A stretch of DNA of 64,000 nt, taken from Finegoldia magna (GTDB taxonomy: Bacteria; Bacillota; Clostridia; Tissierellales; Peptoniphilaceae). The translations under genes and the position numbers were made by a program. The stretch covers positions 1-64,000 of the forward strand of contig NZ_QGTH01000004.1 in NCBI RefSeq assembly GCF_003182075.1, read 5' to 3'. The notes beneath the pieces are model-generated. The model saw only the letters and a list, made by a program, of their open reading frames with translations. It made no database searches and was not told the DNA's origin. Each line of letters begins with the position of its first letter. The first letter of the stretch is position 1. Positions 27,127 through 37,768 of the stretch are shown here, one piece after another.

Positions 27127-27852
27127 ATGAATTACGCAAAATTATGTGAAGATATAACAAAATGGATAAAAGAAGAAGTCGAATCAGCTAATTTAAAAGG
27201 AGCGGTTTTTGGAATTAGCGGTGGAATCGACAGCGCTGTATTAGCGTGTTTGTGCAAAAAAGCTTTTGGAGATAACGCGTTAGGTTTGATTATGCCGATA
27301 AAAAGCAATCCAAAAGATGAAGAAGATGCTAGAATATTAGCAGAAGCGATTGATTTGAATTGTAAAAAAGTCGATTTGAATGATGGTTTTGATGCATTGA
27401 TACAAACTTTTGAAAAAACTTCTGAAGAAATGGCAGTATCAAATATTAAGCCAAGACTTAGAATGTTGACGTTGTACTATTATGCTCAAAATAATGGTTA
27501 TATGGTATTATCCGGATCAAATCGTTCCGAATTTATGACTGGATATTTTACAAAATACGGCGACAGTGGAGCTGATCTTATGCCACTTTTGAATTTATAC
27601 AAAACAGAAATTTTTGAGATGGCAAAAGTTTTGGGCGTTCCAGATGTAATTATTAATAAAAAACCTAGCGCTGGTTTGTGGGAAGGTCAAACAGATGAAG
27701 ATGAGTTTGGATTTACTTACGAAGAGCTAGATAATTATTTGATGAATAATTCTGAAACTAAGTCTAAAAATTTGATTGATAAAAAAATTAAACAAAGCGA
27801 ACATAAAAGAAAATTTGCGAAATCATTTGAGTTCGATAGAAATAAATATTAA
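27127..27852 (+). CDS. nadE: NAD+ synthetase, ammonia-dependent
   Basis: A 241-residue enzyme that amidates nicotinic acid adenine dinucleotide to NAD+ with ATP and ammonia. The pyrophosphatase P-loop SGGIDSA is at about 31-37, GLIMPIKSNP and NIKPRLRMLTLYYYAQ follow, and VLSGSNRSEFMTGYFTKYGDSGADLMPL is the substrate-binding region, with KPSAGLWEGQTDEDEFG near the C-terminus. No glutaminase domain is fused, so it uses free ammonia. GAGGGTGG precedes the ATG. YebC follows at 12 bases. Confidence 0.96.
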   Translation: MNYAKLCEDITKWIKEEVESANLKGAVFGISGGIDSAVLACLCKKAFGDNALGLIMPIKSNPKDEEDARILAEAIDLNCKKVDLNDGFDALIQTFEKTSEEMAVSNIKPRLRMLTLYYYAQNNGYMVLSGSNRSEFMTGYFTKYGDSGADLMPLLNLYKTEIFEMAKVLGVPDVIINKKPSAGLWEGQTDEDEFGFTYEELDNYLMNNSETKSKNLIDKKIKQSEHKRKFAKSFEFDRNKY

Positions 27853-27864
27853 GGATGTGATTTT

Positions 27865-28590
27865 ATGTCAGGACATAATAAATGGAGCAAAATAAAAAAC
27901 AAAAAGGGTAGTGAAGATGCTAGAAGAGGTAAAGTGTTCACAAAAATGGCAAGAGCGATAACTGTTGCTGTTAGAGAAGGTGGAGCTGATCCTGAATATA
28001 ATCCTAGCTTAAAATCTGTTATAGAAAAAGCTCGTGCGGAAAACATGCCTAACGATAACATCGACAGAGCAATCAAAAAAGCGAGTGGAGATGGAGATTC
28101 TGCAAACTATGAAAACATAGTATACGAAGGATATGGTCCAGAAGGAGTTGCAGTTATAGTTGAATGTTTGACAGACAATAGAAATAGAACTGCTTCAGAT
28201 GTAAGACATTATTTTGATAAATTCGGTGGAAATCTTGGACAAAATGGTTCTGTATCATTTATGTTCCAAAGAAAAGGGCTATTACTAATTGACGCAGAAT
28301 CCTTGGATGAAGAAGAAGTCATGATGGACAGTTTAGATGCTGGAGCAGAAGATTTTGAAGCTGATGATGGAATTTTTGTAATCAACACAGCAATGGAAGA
28401 TTTTGCACAAGTAAGAGATACTTTGTTAGATAAGGGATATAAATTCGTAAAATCTGACTTGGTTTATGAACCATCAAATTACGTTAAAATTAACGACGAA
28501 TCCAATATAGATAAAATGGAAAAATTAATCGATAATCTTGAAGATAGTGATGACGTTCAACAAGTAAGTCATAACTGGGATAACGAATAA
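27865..28590 (+). CDS. YebC/PmpR family protein
   Basis: A 241-residue protein with the canonical start SGHNKWSKIKNKKG, NMPNDNIDRAIKKA, YEGYGPEGVAVIVE, TDNRNRTASDVRHYF and FGGNLGQNGSVSFMF. The family was long annotated as transcription regulators; work on paralogues indicates that some act in translation, relieving ribosome pausing, so the function here is left open. AAGGATGTGATTTT precedes the ATG; lgt starts two bases after its stop. Confidence 0.95.
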   Translation: MSGHNKWSKIKNKKGSEDARRGKVFTKMARAITVAVREGGADPEYNPSLKSVIEKARAENMPNDNIDRAIKKASGDGDSANYENIVYEGYGPEGVAVIVECLTDNRNRTASDVRHYFDKFGGNLGQNGSVSFMFQRKGLLLIDAESLDEEEVMMDSLDAGAEDFEADDGIFVINTAMEDFAQVRDTLLDKGYKFVKSDLVYEPSNYVKINDESNIDKMEKLIDNLEDSDDVQQVSHNWDNE

Positions 28591-28592
28591 AA

Positions 28593-29339
28593 ATGGACAG
28601 GGTAGCTTTTTCTATTTTTGGAATAGATATAATGTGGTATGGAATATTGATTACTTTAGGGGTAATTTTGGGCTATGTAGTAGCTGTAAGGTTAGCCAAA
28701 TTAGAAAATATTTCAGAAAATACCATATTGGACATTTTAGTGTGGGCACTTCCTCTTGCAATTGTAGGAGCGAGGGCATATTATGTGATATTCGAATGGG
28801 ATTATTATTCCAAAAATTTAGGAGAAATCATCGATATTCGCGGTGGTGGATTAGCGATTTATGGAGGAATAATTGCCGCAGTTATTACTTGTTACGTTAT
28901 TTGTAAAAAGAAAAATCTTAAATTTTTAAAGTTGCTGGATATTTTTATGCCTGCGATTGCATTGGGACAAGCAATTGGTAGATGGGGTAATTTTATTAAC
29001 AAAGAAGCCTATGGTACTCCAACTAATCTTCCTTGGGCAATTACAATAGATGGTGTAAAAGTTCATCCTACATTCTTATATGAATCACTAGGAGATTTTA
29101 TAATATTTTTATTATTGGTGTATATATTTAAAAACAAGAAAAAATTCGATGGACAAATAACAAGTTTGTACATGATTTTATACGGAATATTGAGGTTTTT
29201 TGTAGAAGGACTAAGAACTGATAGCTTGTACATTGGAGCATTAAGAGTGAGTCAATTAGTGAGTATTGCAATTGTAATTGCAGGAATAATTTTACAAATT
29301 AAATACAAAAAGCAAATTATTAAGTCAGATGAAAAGTAA
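28593..29339 (+). CDS. lgt: Prolipoprotein diacylglyceryl transferase
   Basis: A 248-residue membrane enzyme that transfers diacylglyceryl from phosphatidylglycerol to the lipobox cysteine of prolipoproteins such as ZnuA at 6769. Seven membrane segments; signature GRWGNFINKEAYG at about 130-142, preceded by RGGGLAIYGGII, the family's substrate-binding loop, and followed by HPTFLYES and RFFVEGLRTDSL. It starts two bases after YebC without a strong ribosome binding site, so translation is likely coupled. Confidence 0.96.
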   Translation: MDRVAFSIFGIDIMWYGILITLGVILGYVVAVRLAKLENISENTILDILVWALPLAIVGARAYYVIFEWDYYSKNLGEIIDIRGGGLAIYGGIIAAVITCYVICKKKNLKFLKLLDIFMPAIALGQAIGRWGNFINKEAYGTPTNLPWAITIDGVKVHPTFLYESLGDFIIFLLLVYIFKNKKKFDGQITSLYMILYGILRFFVEGLRTDSLYIGALRVSQLVSIAIVIAGIILQIKYKKQIIKSDEK

Positions 29340-29354
29340 CTCATCTGGCTTTTT
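29323..29354 (+). terminator. Terminator overlapping the end of lgt
   Basis: AGTCAGATGA (29323-29332) pairs with TCATCTGGCT (29341-29350, one G-U), followed by TTTT; the stem includes the last lgt codons. Confidence 0.8.
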
Positions 29355-29378
29355 ACAAATATAAAAGAGGTGATATAT

Positions 29379-29963
29379 TTGTGTTCTAGATTTGAACTGA
29401 ATATAAGTAAACTTGATTTATTGAAAAGATACAATAAAAAACAAATCACAAAATTTAATCCAACAACAGAAGTATTTCCTGGTCAACAAATTTTAACTTT
29501 ATGTGACGAATTTGATCATATGAGGTGGGGAATAGATGTTGATTTTATGAAAAAATCTATAATAAATTCTAGAATTGAAAAGATTTATACTTCAAAGTTT
29601 TTCAAGGAAGATTTCGAATGCAGAAGATGCTTGATTCCTGCAACTGCTTTTTTTGAGTGGAATCAGAAAAACAAAGATAAGTATAGATTAACTGTTGCGA
29701 ATCAACAAATATTTTCTATCGCAGGTATTTTCAGAGAATACAAAAGTCAAGAAACAAGTATAAGACATGTGAGTATGCTTACCACAGAAGCAAAAGGATT
29801 AATAGCTGAAATTCATACTAGAATGCCAATTATATTGCCGCAATCTTTTGAACAAACATATTTGCACGGAGAAAATTCCAAAGAAATTCACGAGTTTTTG
29901 TTGGATAATTTTATTGACTTAGATATGGAAAATTTATCAGACAGTCAATTAACTTTTTTGTAA
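29379..29963 (+). CDS. SRAP-family abasic-site crosslinking protein (YedK/HMCES type)
   Basis: A 194-residue SRAP domain protein. The start is the TTG at 29379: GAGGTGAT (29367-29374) is correctly spaced, and only this start puts Cys at position 2 (M-C-S-R-F), where SRAP proteins carry the catalytic cysteine that, after Met removal, crosslinks to abasic sites in single-stranded DNA. Upstream in-frame codons (GTG 29370) belong to the ribosome binding site. Other family landmarks: NPTTEVFPGQ, RWGIDVDF, INSRIEKI, RRCLIPATAFFEWN (catalytic Glu), SIAGIF, TRMPIILP with the conserved His before it (EIHTRMP). Role: protection of abasic sites during replication. Confidence 0.92.
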   Translation: MCSRFELNISKLDLLKRYNKKQITKFNPTTEVFPGQQILTLCDEFDHMRWGIDVDFMKKSIINSRIEKIYTSKFFKEDFECRRCLIPATAFFEWNQKNKDKYRLTVANQQIFSIAGIFREYKSQETSIRHVSMLTTEAKGLIAEIHTRMPIILPQSFEQTYLHGENSKEIHEFLLDNFIDLDMENLSDSQLTFL

Positions 29964-29971
29964 ATTTATGA

Positions 29972-29977
29972 TATAAT
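29972..29977 (+). promoter_or_regulatory. -10 box of the glycine T-box transcript
   Basis: TATAAT at 29972-29977; the -35 at 17-base spacing is a poor TTAACT. Confidence 0.45.
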
Positions 29978-29984
29978 TTATATG

Positions 29985-30166
29985 AATATTGAAAAGCGAA
30001 GAAAGATAAATAATATAACAATTACAGAGAGTTAATGTGTGGTGAAAATTAACAAGTTATAACGGCAGTCTGGAGCTAATAATTCTAAGAGTGATGTTTT
30101 ATCATAATTAGGGTGGAACCGCGGAAATTACATTTCGTCCCTGAAGTTTTACTTCGGGGATTTTTT
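29985..30166 (+). ncRNA. T-box leader, glycine specific
   Basis: The T-box sequence AGGGTGGAACCGCGG spans 30110-30124. Stem I begins near ACAGAGAG (30023-30030). The predicted specifier is GGC in AACGGCAGTCTGGAG (30064-30066), which aligns with TTC in the second T-box of this window. The terminator helix is CCCTGAAG (30139-30146) with CTTCGGGG (30152-30159) and six T. Uncharged tRNA-Gly would favour the antiterminator and expression of glyS. Confidence 0.92.
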
Positions 30167-30191
30167 ATTATTTAAAAAAATGGAGGGTTTT

Positions 30192-31589
30192 ATGAAAAAC
30201 GAAGAAAAAACTATGGAGAAAATAGTAAGCTTATGTAAATCAAGGGGAATAATATTTCCTGGTAGTGAAATCTATGGAGGATTATCAAATACTTGGGACT
30301 ACGGTTCATTAGGTGTTGAAATCAAAAATAATATAAAAAGAGCTTGGTGGAAAAAATTTATCCAACAAAGCCCTTACAATGTTGGTTTGGATGCAGCTAT
30401 CCTTATGAATCCTCAAACTTGGGTAGTATCTGGTCATGTTGGTGGATTCTCAGACCCATTAATCGACTGTAAAGAATGTAAATCTAGATTTAGAGCTGAT
30501 AAATTAATTGAAGACTATTTCATGGATGAAAAAAATGAAGAAATAACTGGATTAGACGGAAAATCAGAACAAGAATTATTGGATATTATTGAAAAAGAAA
30601 ACATAAAATGTCCAGAGTGTGGTAAACACAATTTTACAGATATCAGAAAATTCAATTTGATGTTCAAAACTTTCCAAGGTGTTACTGAAGATAACAAATC
30701 AGAAATTTATTTGAGACCGGAAACTGCACAAGGTATTTTTGTGAATTTTAAGAATGTTCAAAGAACTTCAAGAAAGAAAATTCCTTTTGGAATTGGTCAA
30801 ATCGGTAAATCATTCAGAAACGAAATCACTCCAGGTAACTTTATTTTCAGAACAAGAGAATTTGAACAAATGGAATTAGAATTCTTCTGTGAACCAGGAA
30901 CTGATTTGGAATGGTTCGAATATTGGAGAAATTTCTGTAAAGAATTCTTATTGAATTTGGGAATGAAAGAAGAAAACTTAAGACTTAGAGATCACGAACA
31001 AGAAGAACTATCATTCTACTCAAAAGCTACAACAGACTTTGAATATCTATTCCCATTTGGATGGGGAGAATTATGGGGAATTGCAGACAGAACTGATTAC
31101 GATTTGTCAAAACACAGCGAAGGTTCTGGAGAAAAGCTAGAATATATGGATCCAACTACAAATGAAAAATACATTCCATATTGTATAGAACCATCTGTAG
31201 GTGTAGACAGAATGTTTTTATCTTTCTTGTGTGATGCTTATGAAGAAGAACAATTAGAAGACAACTCTACAAGAACTGTTTTAAAAATTCATCCTGCATT
31301 AGCTGCATATAAAGTTGCAGTTCTTCCTTTAACTAAAAAATTAAATGATAAGGCAATGGAAGTTTATAATGAATTAGCTAAGAATTTCATGACTCATTTT
31401 GATGATGCTGGTTCAATTGGTAAGAGATATAGAAGAGAAGACGAAGCAGGAACTCCATATTGTGTAACTATTGATTTTGATACTTTAGAAGATAATACCG
31501 TTACTATCAGAGATAGGGATACTATGGAACAAAAAAGAATGACAGTTGAAGAAATTATAAAATTTGTTAATAAAGAAATGGAGTTTTAA
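30192..31589 (+). CDS. glyS: Glycyl-tRNA synthetase, single-chain alpha2 type
   Basis: A 465-residue class II synthetase of the eukaryote/archaea-like dimeric kind, not the alpha2beta2 form. ATG 30192 is chosen over ATG 30180 because GGAGGG (30182-30187) lies between them. Landmarks: [20 protein letters not shown] near the N-terminus, a zinc-type Cys set (CKECKSRF and CPECGKHNF), motif 2 [21 protein letters not shown], motif 3 [12 protein letters not shown], and an anticodon-binding domain (about 365-465). It sits behind the glycine T-box. Glutamate dehydrogenase begins four bases after its stop. Confidence 0.97.
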   Translation: MKNEEKTMEKIVSLCKSRGIIFPGSEIYGGLSNTWDYGSLGVEIKNNIKRAWWKKFIQQSPYNVGLDAAILMNPQTWVVSGHVGGFSDPLIDCKECKSRFRADKLIEDYFMDEKNEEITGLDGKSEQELLDIIEKENIKCPECGKHNFTDIRKFNLMFKTFQGVTEDNKSEIYLRPETAQGIFVNFKNVQRTSRKKIPFGIGQIGKSFRNEITPGNFIFRTREFEQMELEFFCEPGTDLEWFEYWRNFCKEFLLNLGMKEENLRLRDHEQEELSFYSKATTDFEYLFPFGWGELWGIADRTDYDLSKHSEGSGEKLEYMDPTTNEKYIPYCIEPSVGVDRMFLSFLCDAYEEEQLEDNSTRTVLKIHPALAAYKVAVLPLTKKLNDKAMEVYNELAKNFMTHFDDAGSIGKRYRREDEAGTPYCVTIDFDTLEDNTVTIRDRDTMEQKRMTVEEIIKFVNKEMEF

Positions 31590-31593
31590 TTAT

Positions 31594-32859
31594 ATGACAG
31601 AAACATTAAATCCGTTGGAAAATGCAAGATATCAAATTAAAAAAGCTTGCGAAATTTTAAAATTAGACGATAGCGTTTATGAATTATTAAAAGATCCTTA
31701 CAGAGTCATTGAAATAAATATTCCCGTGAAAATGGATGATGGATCAATGAAAGTGTTTAAGGGCTATAGATCACAACATAATAATGCAATGGGTCCTACA
31801 AAAGGTGGTTTGAGATTTAGAGAAGATGTCAACTTGGATGAAGTTAAAGCTTTGTCTATATGGATGACTTTTAAATGCCAAGTAACTAATCTACCTTATG
31901 GTGGAGGAAAAGGTGGAATAATTGTAGATCCATCAAAGCTTTCTGAAGGGGAATTGGAAAGATTATCCAGAGGATTTGTTGATGGAATGTATAAGTATTT
32001 AGGAGAAGATTTTGATATTCCGGCCCCAGATGTTAATACAAATGGAAAAATTATGAGTTGGATGGCAGATGAGTACAACAAATTAACTGGGACTAATCAA
32101 ATTGGAACTTTTACTGGTAAACCAATTGAGTTTGGGGGATCATTGGGAAGAACAGAAGCTACAGGATTTTCAGTAGCTTTGAGCGCTAAAAAAGCTGTTC
32201 TAAATTTAAATAAAAAATTAGAAGAAACAACTGTTGCATTACAAGGATTAGGTAATGTTGGGATTTATACATTAAAATACGTTCTTGAACATGGCATGAA
32301 AGTAAAATATATAATGGAGTATAACAAACAAAGAGGAGTATTTGCAATTTATAAAAAAGACGGATTCAACTTTGATGAATGTTTTAAAATTTCTCAAACT
32401 AAAGAAAAAGATTTTGCTAGTATTGAAGGATGCGAAGTAATTTCAACAGAAGATTTCTTCTCAGCAGATGTAGATGTTATTATACCTGCAGCTTTGGAAA
32501 ATGCAATCACTACAGAAAATGTGAATTTGATAAAAGCAGGAATTATTGTCGAAGGAGCAAATGGACCTATAACTAAGGATGCAGATGAAATCTTAAATGA
32601 AAAAAATGTAGTTATTGTTCCAGATATTTTGGCAAACTCTGGTGGAGTCACTGTATCTTATTTTGAATGGGTACAAAATAAAGCAGGATATTATTGGTCT
32701 GAGGAAGAAGTCAGAGACAAAGAATATCAATTGATTAATAAATCATTTGATGAAATTTGGGAATTATCTGAAAAGCTTAATATAACATTGAGACAAGCTG
32801 CCTATGTAAATTCAATAAAAAAGATTAGCGAGACAATGAAAATACGCGGATGGTATTAA
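31594..32859 (+). CDS. gdhA: Glutamate dehydrogenase (Glu/Leu/Phe/Val family)
   Basis: A 421-residue hexameric-type dehydrogenase converting glutamate and 2-oxoglutarate. The start at ATG 31594 (MTETLNPLENARYQIKKA) is four bases after glyS with GGAG at 31579-31582. Motifs: KVFKGYRSQHNNAMGPTKGG (substrate site with catalytic Lys nearby), LPYGGGKGGI, IPAPDVNTNG, nucleotide-binding LQGLGNVG, and NSGGVTVSYFEWVQN. Length and sequence type resemble the catabolic NAD-linked enzymes of amino-acid-fermenting anaerobes, but cofactor choice is not proven. With no promoter or terminator in between, it should be read through from the glycine T-box transcript. Confidence 0.95.
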   Translation: MTETLNPLENARYQIKKACEILKLDDSVYELLKDPYRVIEINIPVKMDDGSMKVFKGYRSQHNNAMGPTKGGLRFREDVNLDEVKALSIWMTFKCQVTNLPYGGGKGGIIVDPSKLSEGELERLSRGFVDGMYKYLGEDFDIPAPDVNTNGKIMSWMADEYNKLTGTNQIGTFTGKPIEFGGSLGRTEATGFSVALSAKKAVLNLNKKLEETTVALQGLGNVGIYTLKYVLEHGMKVKYIMEYNKQRGVFAIYKKDGFNFDECFKISQTKEKDFASIEGCEVISTEDFFSADVDVIIPAALENAITTENVNLIKAGIIVEGANGPITKDADEILNEKNVVIVPDILANSGGVTVSYFEWVQNKAGYYWSEEEVRDKEYQLINKSFDEIWELSEKLNITLRQAAYVNSIKKISETMKIRGWY

Positions 32860-33743
32860 TGCAAACACAAATAGAATTTAATGATGAATTAAAACTTACT
32901 AAAATTAAACAATCATCTTTTAACCCTACCCACATTTTTGAGTGTGGGCAGGCGTTTAGATGGTACAAAGAAGACGATATGTCCTATACAACTGTTGATG
33001 GTGACATGTACTGTAATGTAAGTTTGGTTGGAGATTACGTTTATATCAAAAACTGTTCAGAAGATGATTACTATAAAAAATGGGAAAATTATTTTGATTT
33101 GAAAACAGATTATTCAGAAATCAAAGAAAAATTATCTTTCAATGAAACTTTAAAAAACGCATTAGAATATGGTGATGGAATCAGAATATTAAATCAAGAT
33201 AAGTTTTCTACAATAATTTCATTCATAATCTCAGCAAACAATCAAATACCTAGAATTATGAAATCCGTAAATATAATTTGTGAAAATTACGGAAATTTTT
33301 TGGGAGAATTTAACGGTAGAAAATTGTATTCTTTTCCTAAGCCTGAAGATTTAGCAAAGGTACCAGTAGAAGAAATGAGAGAAGTGTGCCGTGTTGGATT
33401 CAGAGATAAAAGAATTGTAGATGTGTCAAAAATGGTTGCAAATAACGAGTTTGATATTTTAGAAATAGATAAATTTTCGAATGAAGAATTAAGAAAAGAA
33501 CTAATCAAACTTCCAGGAGTCGGACCAAAAGTTGCTGATTGTATTATGCTTTTTTCATACAACAGACATAGTACATTTCCAGTTGATGTGTGGATTAAAC
33601 GAGTTATGGAATTTTTGTTTATTAAAGAAGAAACAAATAAAAATTTAATTGCAAAATACGCGGACGATTTGTTTGGAGATTATGCTGGATATGCACAGCA
33701 ATATTTATTCTACTATGGAAGAGAAAATACTATCGGAAAATAA
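32859..33743 (+). CDS. ogg: 8-oxoguanine DNA glycosylase, OGG1-like
   Basis: A 294-residue HhH-GPD glycosylase with the OGG N-terminal domain (FECGQAFRWYKEDD, about 28-41). The helix-hairpin-helix LPGVGPKVADCIMLFS carries the catalytic Lys, and the catalytic Asp is in FPVDVWIKRVM; both match human OGG1. ATG 32859 overlaps the gdhA stop by one base; an ATG at 32850 would add three residues. It excises oxidised guanine (8-oxoG) and acts as a lyase. Third gene of the T-box-led glyS-gdhA-ogg run. Confidence 0.9.
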   Translation: MQTQIEFNDELKLTKIKQSSFNPTHIFECGQAFRWYKEDDMSYTTVDGDMYCNVSLVGDYVYIKNCSEDDYYKKWENYFDLKTDYSEIKEKLSFNETLKNALEYGDGIRILNQDKFSTIISFIISANNQIPRIMKSVNIICENYGNFLGEFNGRKLYSFPKPEDLAKVPVEEMREVCRVGFRDKRIVDVSKMVANNEFDILEIDKFSNEELRKELIKLPGVGPKVADCIMLFSYNRHSTFPVDVWIKRVMEFLFIKEETNKNLIAKYADDLFGDYAGYAQQYLFYYGRENTIGK

Positions 33744-33774
33744 CTTTGAGAATTTCATCATAGAAAATAGAATT

Positions 33775-33813
33775 AAAGCAAGAAATATCAAAATAAATTG
33801 AGTTATTTGCTTT
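33775..33813 (+). terminator. Possible weak terminator after ogg
   Basis: AAAGCAA (33775-33781) pairs with TTGCTTT (33807-33813) over a 25-base loop; T-run only TTTT. Weak. Confidence 0.3.
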
Positions 33814-33832
33814 TAAATGCTAATAAATACGT

Positions 33833-33861
33833 TTGATTAAAATAAAAACGTGGTTTATTAT
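33833..33861 (+). promoter_or_regulatory. groESL promoter
   Basis: TTGATT (33833-33838), 17-base spacer, TATTAT (33856-33861), ten bases upstream of the CIRCE element. Confidence 0.65.
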
Positions 33862-33870
33862 ATAAGAGGA

Positions 33871-33897
33871 TTAACACTCAACAGGTTAGAGTGCTAA
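33871..33897 (+). promoter_or_regulatory. CIRCE operator (HrcA site)
   Basis: TTAACACTC, nine bases, GAGTGCTAA: the CIRCE inverted repeat with one deviation (A for G at position 4 of the left arm). It lies between promoter and groES, so HrcA repression of groESL is expected. Confidence 0.95.
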
Positions 33898-33921
33898 CAA
33901 AAGATTCTGAAGGAGGATATC

Positions 33922-35839
<1,918 letters not shown>

Positions 35840-35849
35840 ACAAATCAAA

Positions 35850-35876
35850 GGTGAGGATATATTCCTCATCTTTTTT
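35850..35876 (+). terminator. groESL terminator
   Basis: GGTGAGGA (35850-35857) with TCCTCATC (35863-35870, one G-U), followed by six T. Confidence 0.85.
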
Positions 35877-35886
35877 GTAAGAAGAA

Positions 35887-36573
35887 AACCCCCAGTTAGA
35901 CTGGGGGTTCAGTATAGCTTTAGCGATGAAAAACCAACAAAAAACCTCCTATGATATATAATTAAATTGTAGTTCGCCAACTGCAATAAAAAATATCAAG
36001 GAGGTAAGAAAATGTCATCAATAAATGACAAACATAGTTTATCACATACAAAATGGAACTGTAAATACCATATAGTATTTGCACCGAAATATAGGAGAAA
36101 AGAATTTTACGGAAGCAAAAGATTAGAAATAGGACAAATACTTCGAGAATTATGTAGCTGGAAAGAAGTAAACATAATAGAAGCTGAAGTATGCCCAGAT
36201 CATATTCATATGTTAGTAGAAATACCACCGAAACTATCAGTATCAAGTTTTATGGGATTTTTAAAAGGAAAGAGTAGCATAATGATATATGAAAGATGGG
36301 GAAGCTTAAAATATAAATACAGAGGAAGACAGTTTTGGTGTAGAGGATATTATGTAGACACAGCAGGTAAAAATGCAAAAGCAATCCAAGAATATATCCA
36401 AAACCAATTAAAACAAGACCAGTTAAGTGAACAACTAACATTTGATGTAGTTGACCCTTTTAAAGGGTAGCAAGTAGAAGTTGCAAGTGGCGGACTAACC
36501 AACGCCATTGAGGCGTGGCTGGTAATACAGGCCCTTTGGGTCGCATGAGAAAAACCCCCGGCTACGCCGGGGG
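35887..36573 (+). mobile_element. IS200/IS605-family insertion sequence (TnpA only)
   Basis: The element is bounded by two GC-rich subterminal hairpins: left AACCCCCAGT (35887-35896) with ACTGGGGGTT (35900-35909), right CCCCCGGC (36555-36562) with GCCGGGGG (36566-36573). Both have three-base loops of the form TAx. There are no terminal inverted repeats or target duplications, as expected for Y1 HUH transposition through single-stranded ends. It carries only tnpA; no TnpB or IscB. It lies between the groESL terminator and the GTPase gene. Exact cleavage sites cannot be fixed from one copy. Confidence 0.85.
36012..36470 (+). CDS. tnpA: IS200-type Y1 transposase TnpA
   Basis: A 152-residue single-domain HUH nuclease, of full length for the family. 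The HUH motif is in CPDHIHMLVEIP (His-Ile-His), the N-terminus WNCKYHIVFAPKYRR is typical, VSSFMGFLKGKSS is the central helix, and the catalytic Tyr is in AIQEYIQNQ. AAGGAGG lies seven bases before the ATG. The reading frame is intact, with no frameshift, so it could be active. Confidence 0.95.
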   Translation: MSSINDKHSLSHTKWNCKYHIVFAPKYRRKEFYGSKRLEIGQILRELCSWKEVNIIEAEVCPDHIHMLVEIPPKLSVSSFMGFLKGKSSIMIYERWGSLKYKYRGRQFWCRGYYVDTAGKNAKAIQEYIQNQLKQDQLSEQLTFDVVDPFKG

Positions 36574-36649
36574 ATGATTATTTTGCAAGGAACTAAAAAT
36601 GTTAGTTGAAAATGGATATCGGGTATATATACAATAAGTTGGTGAGATA
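36471..36649. other. 3' end of the insertion sequence and leader of the GTPase gene
   Basis: From the tnpA stop to 36573 the sequence is GC-richer and full of small inverted repeats (for example CGCC at 36503-36506 facing GGCG at 36511-36514) and belongs to the element. The rest (36574-36649) is AT-rich; GGTGAG lies before the GTPase ATG and no clear promoter is seen. Confidence 0.5.
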
Positions 36650-37768
36650 ATGAATAATTACGATTTAATAAATGAAGTGCTTGGAAAAACAAGTGAAGAA
36701 ATACAAAAAATGAGTCCAATAAATATATTATTGGTTGGAAAAACTGGAGTTGGTAAATCAACGTTAATTAATGGAATGTTTAGAGATAATTTAGTGGAGA
36801 CTGGAGTTGGAAAGCCTGTCACTAAATATTTGCAAAAAATTACTAAAGAAAATATTCCTATTAATTTATACGACACTCAAGGACTTGAACTTAACTCACA
36901 AAATCAAAGAGAAGTTCTTACAGAAATAACAACTTTATTAAAAGATTTAAAACGTCAAGGCGAAAAAGATAGAATTCATTTGGTATATTATTGTATTAAC
37001 TCAAATGGATCTAGGATAGAAGATTCTGAAATATCTCTTATTAACTCCTTAAAACAGTTCGCACCAGTAATTATAGTCTTAACACAATCTCTAGGAGAAA
37101 ATTCTGAAAAATTAAAAGAATACATTCAAGATTTGAATTTAGACGTGGCAGATGTTATTGAAATACTTGCAAAGCCATACCGAATTAACGATATGGTCAT
37201 TGAAGAAAAAGGATTAAAAGAGCTGATGACTAAAAGTTTTGAACTTTTAGATGAGGAAATTAAAAATTCTTTTATTAATGCCCAACATGTCGATATTGAT
37301 TTAAAAACAAAAACGGCAAGACGTTGGGCAAAAAGATATATAAAAACAGCTTTTGGTATTGGATTTGTTCCTATACCTTTCTCAGATGCATCGATTTTAG
37401 TGCCTATGCAAATTGGAATGATAGCTCATATTAATTCTATATTTGGAATATCGATGGATAAACAAAGAGTTGCTTCAATCATAGCGGCGATTGGAGGGAC
37501 TGGAGGGGCTACTTTTGCAGGAAGATTTATAGTAACAAATGCTTTGAAGTTTATTCCAGGAATAGGTAGCTTGGCTGGTGGATTAATTTCTGCAGCGACT
37601 GCATCTATAATGACTACTGCATTAGCCATGAGCTATATAGAAGTGTTGAGTTATATTGCTAAAAGAGAAAAGCTAGGAATTAACATGGATTTTTCTGAAA
37701 TTGAAAAATTAATGCAAAAAACTTACACAGAATATTTGAAGAATAGGAAGAAGAAAGACGATGAATGA
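36650..37768 (+). CDS. Era-like GTPase with C-terminal DUF697-type membrane domain
   Basis: A 372-residue protein. The G domain (about 22-200) has G1 GKTGVGKS (residues 30-37), a Thr-containing switch region (VGKPVTKYLQ), G3 DTQGLEL and VIIVLTQS in the position of G4, where the usual NKxD reads TQSL. The C-terminal third (about 225-355) is a DUF697-like hydrophobic helical domain (ASILVPMQIGMIAHIN, Gly/Ala-rich GGTGGATFAGRF, IPGIGSLAGGLISAATAS), as in YcjF-type GTPases. Likely membrane-associated; molecular role unknown. It overlaps the small downstream gene by eight bases. Confidence 0.8.
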   Translation: MNNYDLINEVLGKTSEEIQKMSPINILLVGKTGVGKSTLINGMFRDNLVETGVGKPVTKYLQKITKENIPINLYDTQGLELNSQNQREVLTEITTLLKDLKRQGEKDRIHLVYYCINSNGSRIEDSEISLINSLKQFAPVIIVLTQSLGENSEKLKEYIQDLNLDVADVIEILAKPYRINDMVIEEKGLKELMTKSFELLDEEIKNSFINAQHVDIDLKTKTARRWAKRYIKTAFGIGFVPIPFSDASILVPMQIGMIAHINSIFGISMDKQRVASIIAAIGGTGGATFAGRFIVTNALKFIPGIGSLAGGLISAATASIMTTALAMSYIEVLSYIAKREKLGINMDFSEIEKLMQKTYTEYLKNRKKKDDE

